Source of the DNA: Sphingobacteriaceae bacterium
GTDB lineage: Bacteria; Bacteroidota; Bacteroidia; Sphingobacteriales; Sphingobacteriaceae
DNA length: 8,400 nucleotides
Direction: 5' to 3'
Assembly (NCBI GenBank): GCA_947460275.1
Contig: CANHHZ010000087.1
Coordinates: 1 to 8,400 of the forward strand
Below the pieces are notes generated by a model. It saw only the letters and a program-made list of their open reading frames with translations. It searched no databases and was not told the DNA's origin. Shown here in pieces: positions 1 through 6,687 of this stretch; within the stretch, counting starts at the first letter, position 1; every line of letters starts with the position of its first letter. A program made the position numbers and the translations under genes.

Positions 1-222
1 TAAGCTATCGGTATAATGATAACCAGAGCAACCGTCCCAACCATTTAAACGAGTATCGGGGCCAGGTTGTATCATTCCAAAAGGAAGCGCAGGGCCAGGG
101 TAGGTATGTCCATGTCCGCCAGTACCTATAAATGGATTTACATATTGGTTGTAGTTTTTTGTGCTTTGCGCAGACGAAAGCTGAACGATAAGATAAAGAA
201 AAAGTGTGATTTTAAATTTCAT
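1..222 (-). CDS. GH92 family alpha-mannosidase, N-terminal part (cut by window edge)
   Basis: This is the first 74 codons of a secreted glycoside hydrolase of family GH92; the rest lies left of the window. It opens with a Sec signal peptide (Lys2 and Lys4, hydrophobic residues 5-15, likely cleavage after SSA at residue 18). The mature part begins with the GH92 N-terminal signature: VNPFIGTGGHGHTYPG (28-43), then LPFGMIQPGPDTR (46-58) and GWDGCSGYHYTDS (61-73). Family knowledge: GH92 enzymes are calcium-dependent, inverting exo-alpha-mannosidases that remove mannose from N-glycans or yeast mannan, usually in the periplasm or on the cell surface. The start is the ATG directly before the signal peptide, 19 bases after the cutC stop, so the gene is probably the fifth of the minus-strand operon. 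Linkage specificity cannot be judged from this fragment. The family call is firm. Confidence 0.93.
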   Translation of the reverse strand, partial: MKFKITLFLYLIVQLSSAQSTKNYNQYVNPFIGTGGHGHTYPGPALPFGMIQPGPDTRLNGWDGCSGYHYTDSL

Positions 223-241
223 AAGTAATAATTTAATTAGG

Positions 242-982
242 CTAAAGAGGTGCTTTTACGTTTTCAATTAGTTGTTTTACTATTTCAACAGCGGTTTGTT
301 GATGTTGATATTCATCGGTTTCGTTGCCCATTGTGCTATTTGTGTTTCGAAATTTCATTTTACTTTTCACAAACACCCTTGCCGATGCGTGTACAGTTTT
401 TGCAGCTGTACTTGCTAATAATTGTATAATATTTTGAGGATTTACTCCTGCGCCAGGCATAATTTCAATACGGTCATTAGCCTGCTTTACCAGTTGCCCA
501 ATCACTTCTTTACCTTCTATAGCAGTAGCAGCAGCACCCGAGGTGAGTACGCGAACAATACCTAAATTGATTAAATCTTCTAATGCATTAAAGAGATTTT
601 TGCTCATATCAAAAGCACGATGAAAAGCTACAGGCATTGGTTTGGCTAGTGCAATAAGTTCTGCGCAGCGATGGGTATCTATTCCGCCATCTTCGTCTAG
701 AATTCCAAGTACAACTCCATCACAACCTAATGATTTACAAATCTTTACATCTTCTTTCATTAAGTTAAACTCTATGTCAGAATATAAAAAATCTCCTCCA
801 CGCGGACGAATAATTGGCCAAACTTGGATGCTTAGATTCTCTTTGCAAAGTTTAATTTGGGCATAACTTGGCGTGGTGCCGCCTTCGAACATATTATCGC
901 AGAGCTCAATTCTTTTTGCTCCACCATTTTGAGCTGCAAGTGCAGATGTATACGAATTGGCACAAATTTCTAGGTCGAACAT
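242..982 (-). CDS. cutC: CutC family protein (copper homeostasis protein CutC)
   Basis: A full-length 246-residue CutC, a single TIM-barrel domain of normal family length with no signal peptide, so cytoplasmic. Family motifs appear in order: LEICANS (4-10), GGAKRIELCDN (20-30), RPRGGDFLYSDIEFNLM (59-75), GCDGVVLGILDEDGGID, FHRAFD, VLTSG, IMPGAGVNPQNI and HASAR. CutC is named for copper tolerance in E. coli, but that phenotype was later traced to the MicL sRNA encoded in the cutC region, so its biochemical role is unsettled. Here the gene starts 3 bases after the glycosylasparaginase stop and is followed 19 bases later by a GH92 mannosidase. That context points to glycan or amide catabolism rather than metal handling (inference). 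No copper exporter or copper regulator is visible nearby. The start codon overlaps no other frame, and its upstream region is AT-rich without a Shine-Dalgarno site. Confidence 0.95.
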   Translation of the reverse strand: MFDLEICANSYTSALAAQNGGAKRIELCDNMFEGGTTPSYAQIKLCKENLSIQVWPIIRPRGGDFLYSDIEFNLMKEDVKICKSLGCDGVVLGILDEDGGIDTHRCAELIALAKPMPVAFHRAFDMSKNLFNALEDLINLGIVRVLTSGAAATAIEGKEVIGQLVKQANDRIEIMPGAGVNPQNIIQLLASTAAKTVHASARVFVKSKMKFRNTNSTMGNETDEYQHQQTAVEIVKQLIENVKAPL

Positions 983-985
983 ATT

Positions 986-2020
986 TTAATAATAGCTTTT
1001 ACCTTTAATCACCAAGTCTTGTTTTTCTTCATCGCAAACGGCATAACTAAAGCCTTTTTGTATAGCATAGGCGCCGTATTCGCCATTTTTGTTGAGCGCC
1101 AAAAAACCAACTTGTATATTTTTTGCTGTTTCTGGTTTTTTCTTAATGATGCGCATAACAGCTTCTTTGCAAGCATCTTCAGGGCTATAACCTTGCCTCA
1201 TTAACTCAACTACCAAAAAAGAACCTACATTTCTAATCACTTCTTCGCCAACCCCAGTTGAGGTAGCTCCACCAACTTCATTGTCTATGTACAAGCCCGC
1301 TCCAATGATTGGGCTATCGCCAACACGACCATGTAATTTATAAGCCATTCCGCTTGTTGTACAAGCACCGCTTAAATTTCCGTTTGAATCTAATGCTAGC
1401 ATCCCAATGGTATCGTGGTTATATTGATTTCCAGGTAATTTTTGAGGTGCTGCTTTATCGTAAAGTTTATTTTCGATATTGATTACAGGATTATACTTGG
1501 CGGTTTTAAGCCATTCTTTCCAAGCTTTTTCACTAGCAGGAGTAAGAAGGTTTTCTTTTTTAAATCCTTGTTCTAAAGCAAATTGTAAGGCACCATCACC
1601 AGCCAAAATTACATGAGGTGTTTTTTCCATTACTTTACGCGCCACAGAAATTGGGTGCATGATGTGCTCTAATGCCAAAACTGCACCACAATTGCCTAAA
1701 TGATCCATAATACAGGCGTCTAAAGTTACTTTCCCATCTCTATCTGGCAAGCCTCCATAACCAACGCTTTGATTGGTTTCGTCTGCTTCGGGTACCCAAA
1801 CACCTTGTTCCACAGCATCTAAAGCGTTACCGCTCTTGCTCAAAATTTTCCAGGCATCGGCATTGGCGGCCACGCCAAAATCCCAAGTAGAAATCACAAT
1901 GGGCTTTTTTATGTTTTTAGCTTTTGGAATGGTTATTCCATTAGCCATACTTTTTTTACCCATGGAAAATAGGGCTGCAGATATAGCGGTGGCTTTAATA
2001 AATTTTCTTCTATTGAACAT
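986..2020 (-). CDS. N4-(beta-N-acetylglucosaminyl)-L-asparaginase (glycosylasparaginase), Tat-exported
   Basis: An Ntn-hydrolase of the asparaginase-2 family, 344 residues, which hydrolyses the GlcNAc-asparagine bond left after N-glycoprotein proteolysis to give aspartate and an aminosugar. The precursor autocleaves before a threonine that becomes the catalytic N-terminus; here this is Asp203-Thr204 in HDTIG. Other active-site residues line up with the Elizabethkingia (Flavobacterium) meningoseptica enzyme: Trp46 in STW, Thr222 in CTTSG, and Arg232 and Asp235 in GRVGD, with the same spacing from the nucleophile. The family glycine/threonine-rich segment GGATSTGVGEEVIR follows (250-263). The N-terminus NRRKFIK (3-9), followed by a hydrophobic stretch and SMA (24-26), is a twin-arginine signal, so the enzyme is probably periplasmic. 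It lies 7 bases after the omega-amidase stop and 3 bases before cutC. A plain isoaspartyl peptidase is less likely, given the STW motif and the HDTIG/GRVGD spacing. Confidence 0.93.
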   Translation of the reverse strand: MFNRRKFIKATAISAALFSMGKKSMANGITIPKAKNIKKPIVISTWDFGVAANADAWKILSKSGNALDAVEQGVWVPEADETNQSVGYGGLPDRDGKVTLDACIMDHLGNCGAVLALEHIMHPISVARKVMEKTPHVILAGDGALQFALEQGFKKENLLTPASEKAWKEWLKTAKYNPVINIENKLYDKAAPQKLPGNQYNHDTIGMLALDSNGNLSGACTTSGMAYKLHGRVGDSPIIGAGLYIDNEVGGATSTGVGEEVIRNVGSFLVVELMRQGYSPEDACKEAVMRIIKKKPETAKNIQVGFLALNKNGEYGAYAIQKGFSYAVCDEEKQDLVIKGKSYY

Positions 2021-2027
2021 GATAGGA

Positions 2028-2834
2028 TTATGGGTTTATTTTAAAATTGTCAGCATCCTTTAAAAAGGGAAACTGTCTTCTTATTTTTACTAAATCTTGG
2101 TAGTTGATGCTAAATGTATACAAATCTTCATCCTCTGGTTTATAGTAAACAGTATTACCCAAGGCATCCATACACATTGAATGACCGCTATGATATACTT
2201 GGTTTCCATCATGTCCAACTCTGTTTACACCAATTACATAACTTTGATTTTCTATGGCTCTGGCTTGAATAAGTGTGCGCCAATGTGCCGATCGTTTATC
2301 GGGCCAACTGGCAACCAACAATAAAATATCGTATTGCGAATTTTCGTTTCGTAACCAAACAGGGAAACGCAAATCATAACAAATGGCCAGTTTAATTTTC
2401 CAACCTTTTAAATCAACAATTAATGCTTTTTTTCCCGCTGTAAAGCTTTTATCCTCATCACCCAATCCAAACAAATGGTGTTTATCGTAATATTGATAAT
2501 CTCCGTTGGGGAGCATCCATATTAATCGATTGTAATAATTGCCTTCTTCTTTGATAATTAAACTTCCCGTGACTACACAATTGTAAGTTGCAGCAGTTTT
2601 ATGTAACCATATCATGGTTTTACCTCCCATTTCTTCGGCGAGTGCTTCTGCATTCATTGTAAAACCGGTATTAAACATTTCGGGCAGTACAATTAGGTCG
2701 GTTTTTTCCCTCAAACCGTCTTCCAATTTTAGCGAAATATTTTGAAGATTTTTATCAATACTTTCCCAAAACAAATAGGCTTGAAACACAGTAACTTTTA
2801 AGTTTTCGATTTGGAGGTATTGTATAGGATCCAT
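2028..2834 (-). CDS. yafV: Omega-amidase, nitrilase superfamily (YafV/Nit2-like)
   Basis: A 268-residue carbon-nitrogen hydrolase with the complete Glu-Lys-Cys triad: Glu52 in VLPEMFNTGF, Lys118 in YDKHHLFGLGDE and Cys152 in LAICYDLRFPVW. The sequence style (PEMFNTGFTM, KHHLFGLGDE, ASWPDKRSAHW) is that of YafV/omega-amidase rather than nitrilase proper. The family hydrolyses 2-oxoglutaramate and 2-oxosuccinamate, the keto-amides made when glutamine or asparagine donates an amino group to a transaminase. The gene directly upstream is such a transaminase, 19 bases away, which strongly supports this assignment. There is no signal peptide, so it is cytoplasmic. The chosen ATG gives about ten residues before the first beta strand (LKVTVFQAYLFW); no later in-frame ATG precedes the domain. 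Substrate preference between the two keto-amides cannot be read from the sequence. Confidence 0.92.
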   Translation of the reverse strand: MDPIQYLQIENLKVTVFQAYLFWESIDKNLQNISLKLEDGLREKTDLIVLPEMFNTGFTMNAEALAEEMGGKTMIWLHKTAATYNCVVTGSLIIKEEGNYYNRLIWMLPNGDYQYYDKHHLFGLGDEDKSFTAGKKALIVDLKGWKIKLAICYDLRFPVWLRNENSQYDILLLVASWPDKRSAHWRTLIQARAIENQSYVIGVNRVGHDGNQVYHSGHSMCMDALGNTVYYKPEDEDLYTFSINYQDLVKIRRQFPFLKDADNFKINP

Positions 2835-2853
2835 TTGTAAAATGTGGTTTAAA

Positions 2854-3996
2854 TTAAACTTTCATTAACATTTCTGCGGCTTGCAAGAGGGTATTGTCAT
2901 TTTTGGCAAAACAAAATCTCAAAATTTTATCGTCTTTCCCTTTGGTGTAAAAAGCCGAAAGAGGGATGCTAGCTACGCCGAAGGTGGTAAGTAATCTTTT
3001 TGCCATTGCTATATCAGGTTCTTCGCTTATTTCACTGTAGTTAACACACTGAAAATAAGAACCTTTACAAGGTAATAATTTAAATTTAGTTTCGCTTAAC
3101 AAGGAGCGAAAATAATCTCTTTTTTGTTGAAAAAAAATCGGTAATTCTTGATAAATATTTTCTGAATTAAGGTATTCGTAAATCCCATATTGCATTGGCG
3201 TATTAACGCTGAACACATTAAATTGATGTATTTTTCTAAATTCTTTCATCAATAATTCTGGGGCTAAACAATACCCAATTTTCCAACCTGTAGTGTGCAA
3301 AAGCTTTCCAAAAGAGGCCACCACAAAACTTCTTTCTCTTAACTCTGGATACTGAGCTACGCTATGATGTTTCTCTCCATCATAAATAATATGCTCATAT
3401 ACTTCATCGCTTAGAATTATAATATCAGTGTTTTTTGTAATTTTAATGAGTTCGTCAATATCATTTTTACTCAAAATACTTCCGGTAGGGTTGTGAGGAC
3501 TATTTAAAATAATCATCTTGGTGTTGGCTGAAAAGAGTTTTTTAACCATTTGCCAGTCAATCTCATAATTTGGAGCGTACAGTTCAAATGGTTTCACTAA
3601 GCCTCCAAATAATTTTACGGTAGGCGAATAGCAATCGTAAGCCGGCTCAAATATAATTACTTCATCGCCTGGGTTAATTAATGCTGCAATAGCTGTAAAA
3701 ATAGCTTGTGTGCCACCTGAGGTAATGGTAATCTCGTTGTCGGGATGGTACGAAGCCCCATAAATATTTTCTATTCTTTCGCAAATCAATTCCCTTAAAG
3801 GTTGTATTCCCTGCATCGGTGCATACTGATTATGCCCATTTTGAAGTGCTTTATTTACGCATGCTACCAATTTAGGATTGGTATCGAAATCGGGAAAACC
3901 TTGCGAAAGATTTACTGCATTGTGTTCTTGAGCTAATTTAGACATCACCGTAAAAATGGTAGTGCCAACGTTAGGGAGCTTAGTATTCAAAATCAT
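2854..3996 (-). CDS. ybdL: PLP-dependent aminotransferase, methionine/glutamine transaminase K type (YbdL-like)
   Basis: A class I/II fold-type I aminotransferase of 380 residues, the normal length for the YbdL/kynurenine aminotransferase group. Visible motifs: NLSQGFPDFDTNP (29-41), which marks this group; SGGTQAIF (93-100), binding the cofactor phosphate; NSPHNPTG (165-172), whose Asn contacts PLP; SDEVYEHI (196-203) with Asp197 and Tyr200; SFGKLLHTTGWKIGY (228-242) with the Schiff-base Lys231; and LRFCFAK (359-365) with the substrate-carboxylate Arg360. The group transfers amino groups between methionine, glutamine or aromatic amino acids and 2-oxo acids, and is used in methionine salvage. 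It is the first gene of the minus-strand operon, followed 19 bases later by the omega-amidase that makes glutamine-dependent transamination irreversible. Exact amino donor and acceptor are inferred from that pairing. Confidence 0.92.
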   Translation of the reverse strand: MILNTKLPNVGTTIFTVMSKLAQEHNAVNLSQGFPDFDTNPKLVACVNKALQNGHNQYAPMQGIQPLRELICERIENIYGASYHPDNEITITSGGTQAIFTAIAALINPGDEVIIFEPAYDCYSPTVKLFGGLVKPFELYAPNYEIDWQMVKKLFSANTKMIILNSPHNPTGSILSKNDIDELIKITKNTDIIILSDEVYEHIIYDGEKHHSVAQYPELRERSFVVASFGKLLHTTGWKIGYCLAPELLMKEFRKIHQFNVFSVNTPMQYGIYEYLNSENIYQELPIFFQQKRDYFRSLLSETKFKLLPCKGSYFQCVNYSEISEEPDIAMAKRLLTTFGVASIPLSAFYTKGKDDKILRFCFAKNDNTLLQAAEMLMKV

Positions 3997-4083
3997 ATTG
4001 GCACTAAAATAGCAATAATCTTATTATAGTTTTATTATCTTGGCAACACATTTGGTTAATTTTAGAGAAATTATTTTCAAAAT
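3997..4083. promoter_or_regulatory. Divergent intergenic region between aminotransferase operon and yhhQ
   Basis: These 87 bases separate the first codons of two divergently transcribed genes, so both promoters should lie here. On the plus strand TATCTTGG at 4036-4043 differs at one position from the Bacteroidota -7 element TAnnTTTG and would place a transcript start about 35 bases before the yhhQ ATG. No matching -33 TTTG box is seen at the usual spacing. No clear element is seen for the minus-strand operon. A preQ1 riboswitch would have made sense in front of yhhQ, but nothing resembling one is visible. Confidence 0.4.
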
Positions 4084-4854
4084 ATGACTTTTAAAACTAA
4101 AGAGAGCCGTTTACTGCTCATATTAAGTGCCTTTTTTGTTGCTAATGCAATTCTATCAGAGTTTATTGGGGTAAAGATTTTTTCTGTTGAAGAAACTATT
4201 GGTTTTAAAAAGTTAGGAATCAATTTATTTGGTGTACCAAATTTATCTTTTAACATGTCTGCTGGGGTTTTAACTTGGCCCATCATTTTTATCATGACAG
4301 ATATTATTAACGAGTATTTTGGTGTAAAGCAAGTAAGGTTTTTATCTACTCTCACCGCCATTTTAATAGGTTTTGCCTTTTTTGTAGTGTGGATAGCGAT
4401 GAAACTCCGGCCTTCAGATTTTTGGTTGATGCAAAAAGTAAATGGACAACAAATAAACATGCTTGTTGCGTTTGATGCAATTTTTGGTCAAGGAATGTGG
4501 ATTATTATAGGTTCTATTACGGCTTTTTTGATTGGTCAAATGGTAGATGTGGTCGTTTTTCACAAGATTAAAAAAATTACAGGTGAAAACGCTCTATGGT
4601 TACGTGCAACTGGATCAACTTTAATTTCGCAGTTGATTGACAGTTTTGTGGTTATTTTTATTGCCTTTTATCTTAATCCAAATTACAACTGGAGCTGGCA
4701 AATGGTGGCAGCCATAGGTTTGGTAGGTTATACCTATAAGTTTATTGTTGCGTTATTGATGACTCCTATTTTATATGTTGTGCACAACATTATAGATTCT
4801 TTTTTGGGAAAAGATTTGGCCCACAAAATGATAAAAATGGCGGCTAGAGGTTAA
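4084..4854 (+). CDS. yhhQ: Queuosine precursor transporter, YhhQ/VUT family
   Basis: An integral membrane protein of 256 residues with about six hydrophobic segments, matching the YhhQ (VUT, formerly DUF165) family, which takes up preQ0/preQ1 or related 7-deazaguanines for queuosine tRNA modification. Family features seen: an early FFVANAILSEFIGVKIF helix, TWPIIFIMTDIINEYFGVKQVR (residues about 63-84) with the characteristic TD-x-x-NE-x-(Y/F)G motif, GSITAFLIGQMVDVVVF with the conserved IGQ-x-x-D, and WLRATGSTLISQLIDSFVV with the R-x-x-GSTL-x-x-Q-x-x-D motif. These polar intramembrane residues are the family hallmark. The gene is divergent from the aminotransferase operon and stands alone; no queuosine biosynthesis gene is nearby in the window. 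Which precursor it carries cannot be told from the sequence. Confidence 0.92.
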   Translation: MTFKTKESRLLLILSAFFVANAILSEFIGVKIFSVEETIGFKKLGINLFGVPNLSFNMSAGVLTWPIIFIMTDIINEYFGVKQVRFLSTLTAILIGFAFFVVWIAMKLRPSDFWLMQKVNGQQINMLVAFDAIFGQGMWIIIGSITAFLIGQMVDVVVFHKIKKITGENALWLRATGSTLISQLIDSFVVIFIAFYLNPNYNWSWQMVAAIGLVGYTYKFIVALLMTPILYVVHNIIDSFLGKDLAHKMIKMAARG

Positions 4855-5007
4855 TAATTTTGTACATAAAACTTTAGGCGGTATTGTATTTTAAAAATCA
4901 ATTTTCCTGCCTCAAAATATCTTTATTTTTTTAAAACAAATGCTTTAAAAAGTAGTTATTATATTATTTAACTGGCACTTGTTAAGGAAAATACGCATTT
5001 TTTTTTG

Positions 5008-5015
5008 TATCTTGT
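5008..5015 (+). promoter_or_regulatory. Possible -7 promoter element for the RRM protein gene
   Basis: TATCTTGT sits 18 bases before the ATG of the RNA-binding protein and resembles the Bacteroidota -7 box TAnnTTTG (one mismatch). A run of T lies just upstream, but no TTTG is found at the expected -33 position. The similar TATCTTGG before yhhQ gives it slight support. Tentative. Confidence 0.28.
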
Positions 5016-5033
5016 GCAAATTTATAAGCATTA

Positions 5034-5339
5034 ATGAAGATTTTTATCACAGGCCTTCCTTTAGAAGTAGGGGAAGATGAACTAACAGCCGTATTTGGTG
5101 ATTTTGGGCAAGTAAAATCACTTAGAATTATTAAAGACCGTGAAACAAACCAAAGCCGCGGATTTGGTTTTGTTGAAATGCCAAATGACGATGAAGCCAA
5201 AGAGGCTATCAAAAGAATGAATGGCGGAGACTACAACGGTAACAGAATTAAAGTTGCAGAAGCGCAAGATAAACCAAATACAGGCGGAAACGCTGGTGGT
5301 GGTTTTAAACGCAACAACAACAGAGAGCGTAGTTACTAA
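5034..5339 (+). CDS. RNA-binding protein with a single RRM domain
   Basis: A 101-residue protein made of one RNA recognition motif (residues 1-77) and a short flexible tail. RNP2 is IFITGL (3-8), and RNP1 is RGFGFVEM (42-49), keeping the aromatic residues Phe44 and Phe46 that stack on RNA bases; Met49 replaces the usual aromatic at the last position, as is common in bacterial versions. The tail (78-101) is rich in Gly, Asn and Arg (GGNAGGGFKRNNNRERSY), like other small bacterial glycine-rich RRM proteins, and probably adds non-specific RNA contacts. It is monocistronic: about 180 bases lie upstream and an intrinsic terminator follows. Members are often cold- or stress-induced; that role is not shown here. 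The target RNA is unknown. Confidence 0.93.
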   Translation: MKIFITGLPLEVGEDELTAVFGDFGQVKSLRIIKDRETNQSRGFGFVEMPNDDEAKEAIKRMNGGDYNGNRIKVAEAQDKPNTGGNAGGGFKRNNNRERSY

Positions 5340-5396
5340 TCGCTTTTTTTTGTTTAACTAATTTTTAGACTAATATTCTATACAACTCATAAAATT

Positions 5397-5426
5397 ATTG
5401 CGGATTTTGTTCCGCAATTTTTTTTT
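5397..5426 (+). terminator. Rho-independent terminator after the RRM gene
   Basis: A perfect 8-bp stem, ATTGCGGA (5397-5404) with TCCGCAAT (5411-5418), closes a 6-base TTTTGT loop and runs into nine T (5418-5426). This is a textbook intrinsic terminator 57 bases after the RRM stop. It isolates that gene from the downstream membrane-enzyme operon. Confidence 0.9.
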
Positions 5427-5452
5427 GACTATTTTTTCCTAAATTAGTCAAA
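5424..5452. repeat. Inverted repeat touching the start codon of the AGMO-like gene
   Basis: TTTGACTA (5424-5431) and TAGTCAAA (5445-5452) are perfect 8-base inverted copies separated by 13 bases. The last base of the right arm is the A of the ATG at 5452. It may be an operator for a dimeric regulator or a leader hairpin limiting translation initiation. In AT-rich DNA a chance origin is possible. Confidence 0.4.
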
Positions 5453-6687
5453 TGAAAGTTGACTACATCGCACTGTCCATCCCAATATTTTTTATACTTA
5501 TAGCCATAGAATTGGCCTATAATTTTTACAAAAAATTCAATTTTTATCGATTTAACGATTCCATAGCCAACCTAAGTCAGGGTATAGGCCAACAAATTAC
5601 TGGGCTTTTTATGAAAACCGCTTTGTTTTTTGGCTACAAATATATTTTTGAGCATTGGCGTTGGTTAGATCTGTCCGACAATATTTGGGTTTGGATAATT
5701 TTGTTTATTGCAGTAGACTTTTTTTACTATTGGTTTCATAGAATGAGTCATCAAATCAATGCCTTGTGGGCGGCACACATTGTTCATCATCAATCTGAAG
5801 AATATAATTTAACTGTAGCCTTACGTCAGTCGTGGTTTCAAGGATGGTTTTCGTGGGTGTTTTATCTGCCGCTAGCCATTGTTGGCTTCTCGCCATTAAT
5901 GTTTTTGACGTTAAGTTCTTTCAATACTTTGTATCAATTTTGGATACACACTCGTGCGATCAAAAGCATGGGAATCTTAGAATATATCCTTAATACGCCT
6001 GCACATCATCGGGTACACCATGGTTCAAATCCTAAATATATAGATAAAAACCACGCCGGAACGCTAATTATTTGGGACAGAATGTTTGGAACTTTTCAGC
6101 AAGAAGAAGAAGAGGTATATTATGGAATAACAACCCCTTTGGCCAGTTGGAACCCCGTTTGGGCCAACGTGCATTATTGGGTAGAGTTGTACAACACTGC
6201 AAAAAATTCGGATAGCTTTTTAGATAAAATTAGGGTTTTTATTAAACCTCCGGGATGGTATCCTGAAAAATTAGGTGGCTTTAAATATGCACCAGAAATT
6301 GATGTAAGCACTTATCAAAAATTTGACACCCAAGCTAATGTTGGGATGATCTTTTATGTCACTGTTCAGTTTTTAGTTGCATTAGGTGCAGGTTCTGCAT
6401 TGCTGTTTTTATATCCTAAAATGACTTTTATTACCATTTTAGTTACAGCAACTTTTGTAATTTTTACTTTATTAAGCTGTGGTGCGCTATTAGAGCGTAA
6501 AAAGTGGTTGAGATATTTTGAATATTTTAGGTTGGCTGCTAGTATCTCAATGTTGATTTTATTTAAAGATCTAGCTTTTTTTAATACCCTGCTTATTGCG
6601 GTAATTACCTTGCAGAGCATTTCTTTAATTTGGTTTTACTTTTTACAAAACACCATAATTTATGTTAAAGAAAAATTGGCTGTTTAG
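5452..6687 (+). CDS. Sterol desaturase/fatty acid hydroxylase superfamily protein, alkylglycerol monooxygenase-like
   Basis: A polytopic membrane di-iron oxygenase of 411 residues. The metal-binding histidine clusters are all present: HRMSH (96-100), HIVHH (109-113) and HHRVHH (185-190), with an extra His166 in QFWIHT. Context such as DFFYYWFHRMSHQINALWAAHIVHHQSEEYN and HAGTLIIWDRMFGTF matches the alkylglycerol monooxygenase (AGMO/TMEM195) branch, which cleaves the O-alkyl bond of glyceryl ethers and in animals uses tetrahydrobiopterin. Beyond the catalytic domain (roughly 80-250) there is a C-terminal membrane region (about 297-405) with several hydrophobic helices, as in AGMO and unlike short hydroxylases. 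Its last 26 bases overlap the next gene, a lysoplasmalogenase homologue, supporting an ether-lipid role. Hydroxylation of another lipid cannot be excluded, so superfamily certainty is higher than substrate certainty. Confidence 0.85.
   Translation: MKVDYIALSIPIFFILIAIELAYNFYKKFNFYRFNDSIANLSQGIGQQITGLFMKTALFFGYKYIFEHWRWLDLSDNIWVWIILFIAVDFFYYWFHRMSHQINALWAAHIVHHQSEEYNLTVALRQSWFQGWFSWVFYLPLAIVGFSPLMFLTLSSFNTLYQFWIHTRAIKSMGILEYILNTPAHHRVHHGSNPKYIDKNHAGTLIIWDRMFGTFQQEEEEVYYGITTPLASWNPVWANVHYWVELYNTAKNSDSFLDKIRVFIKPPGWYPEKLGGFKYAPEIDVSTYQKFDTQANVGMIFYVTVQFLVALGAGSALLFLYPKMTFITILVTATFVIFTLLSCGALLERKKWLRYFEYFRLAASISMLILFKDLAFFNTLLIAVITLQSISLIWFYFLQNTIIYVKEKLAV

Noticed and set aside
642..866. 74-codon plus-strand open frame opposite cutC
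   Set aside because: It is a shadow of a strongly conserved CutC region with no recognisable protein features.
1773..2063. 96-codon plus-strand open frame opposite the glycosylasparaginase start
   Set aside because: It lies across the catalogued Tat signal and the operon junction on the other strand; the hydrophobic look comes from the complement of Lys/Asn-rich codons.
3997..4083. preQ1 riboswitch in front of yhhQ
   Set aside because: A precursor transporter is a usual target, but the 87-base AT-rich gap has no G/C stem with an A-rich tail like the preQ1 aptamers.
4077..4460. 127-codon open frame on the minus strand opposite yhhQ
   Set aside because: It is antisense to a clear membrane transporter; its protein is low-complexity and Lys-rich with no family motif, as expected from the complement of hydrophobic codons.
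4855..5033. Terminator or small RNA between yhhQ and the RRM gene
   Set aside because: The only G/C-bearing pair (AGGCGG near 4876 and CCTGCC near 4908) is mismatched with a long loop, and no T-run follows a stable stem; I see nothing else convincing in these 179 bases.
4982..5212. 76-codon minus-strand open frame over the RRM gene
   Set aside because: It is antisense to the RNP1-containing part of the RRM domain; Ser/Pro-rich translation is typical of a shadow frame.
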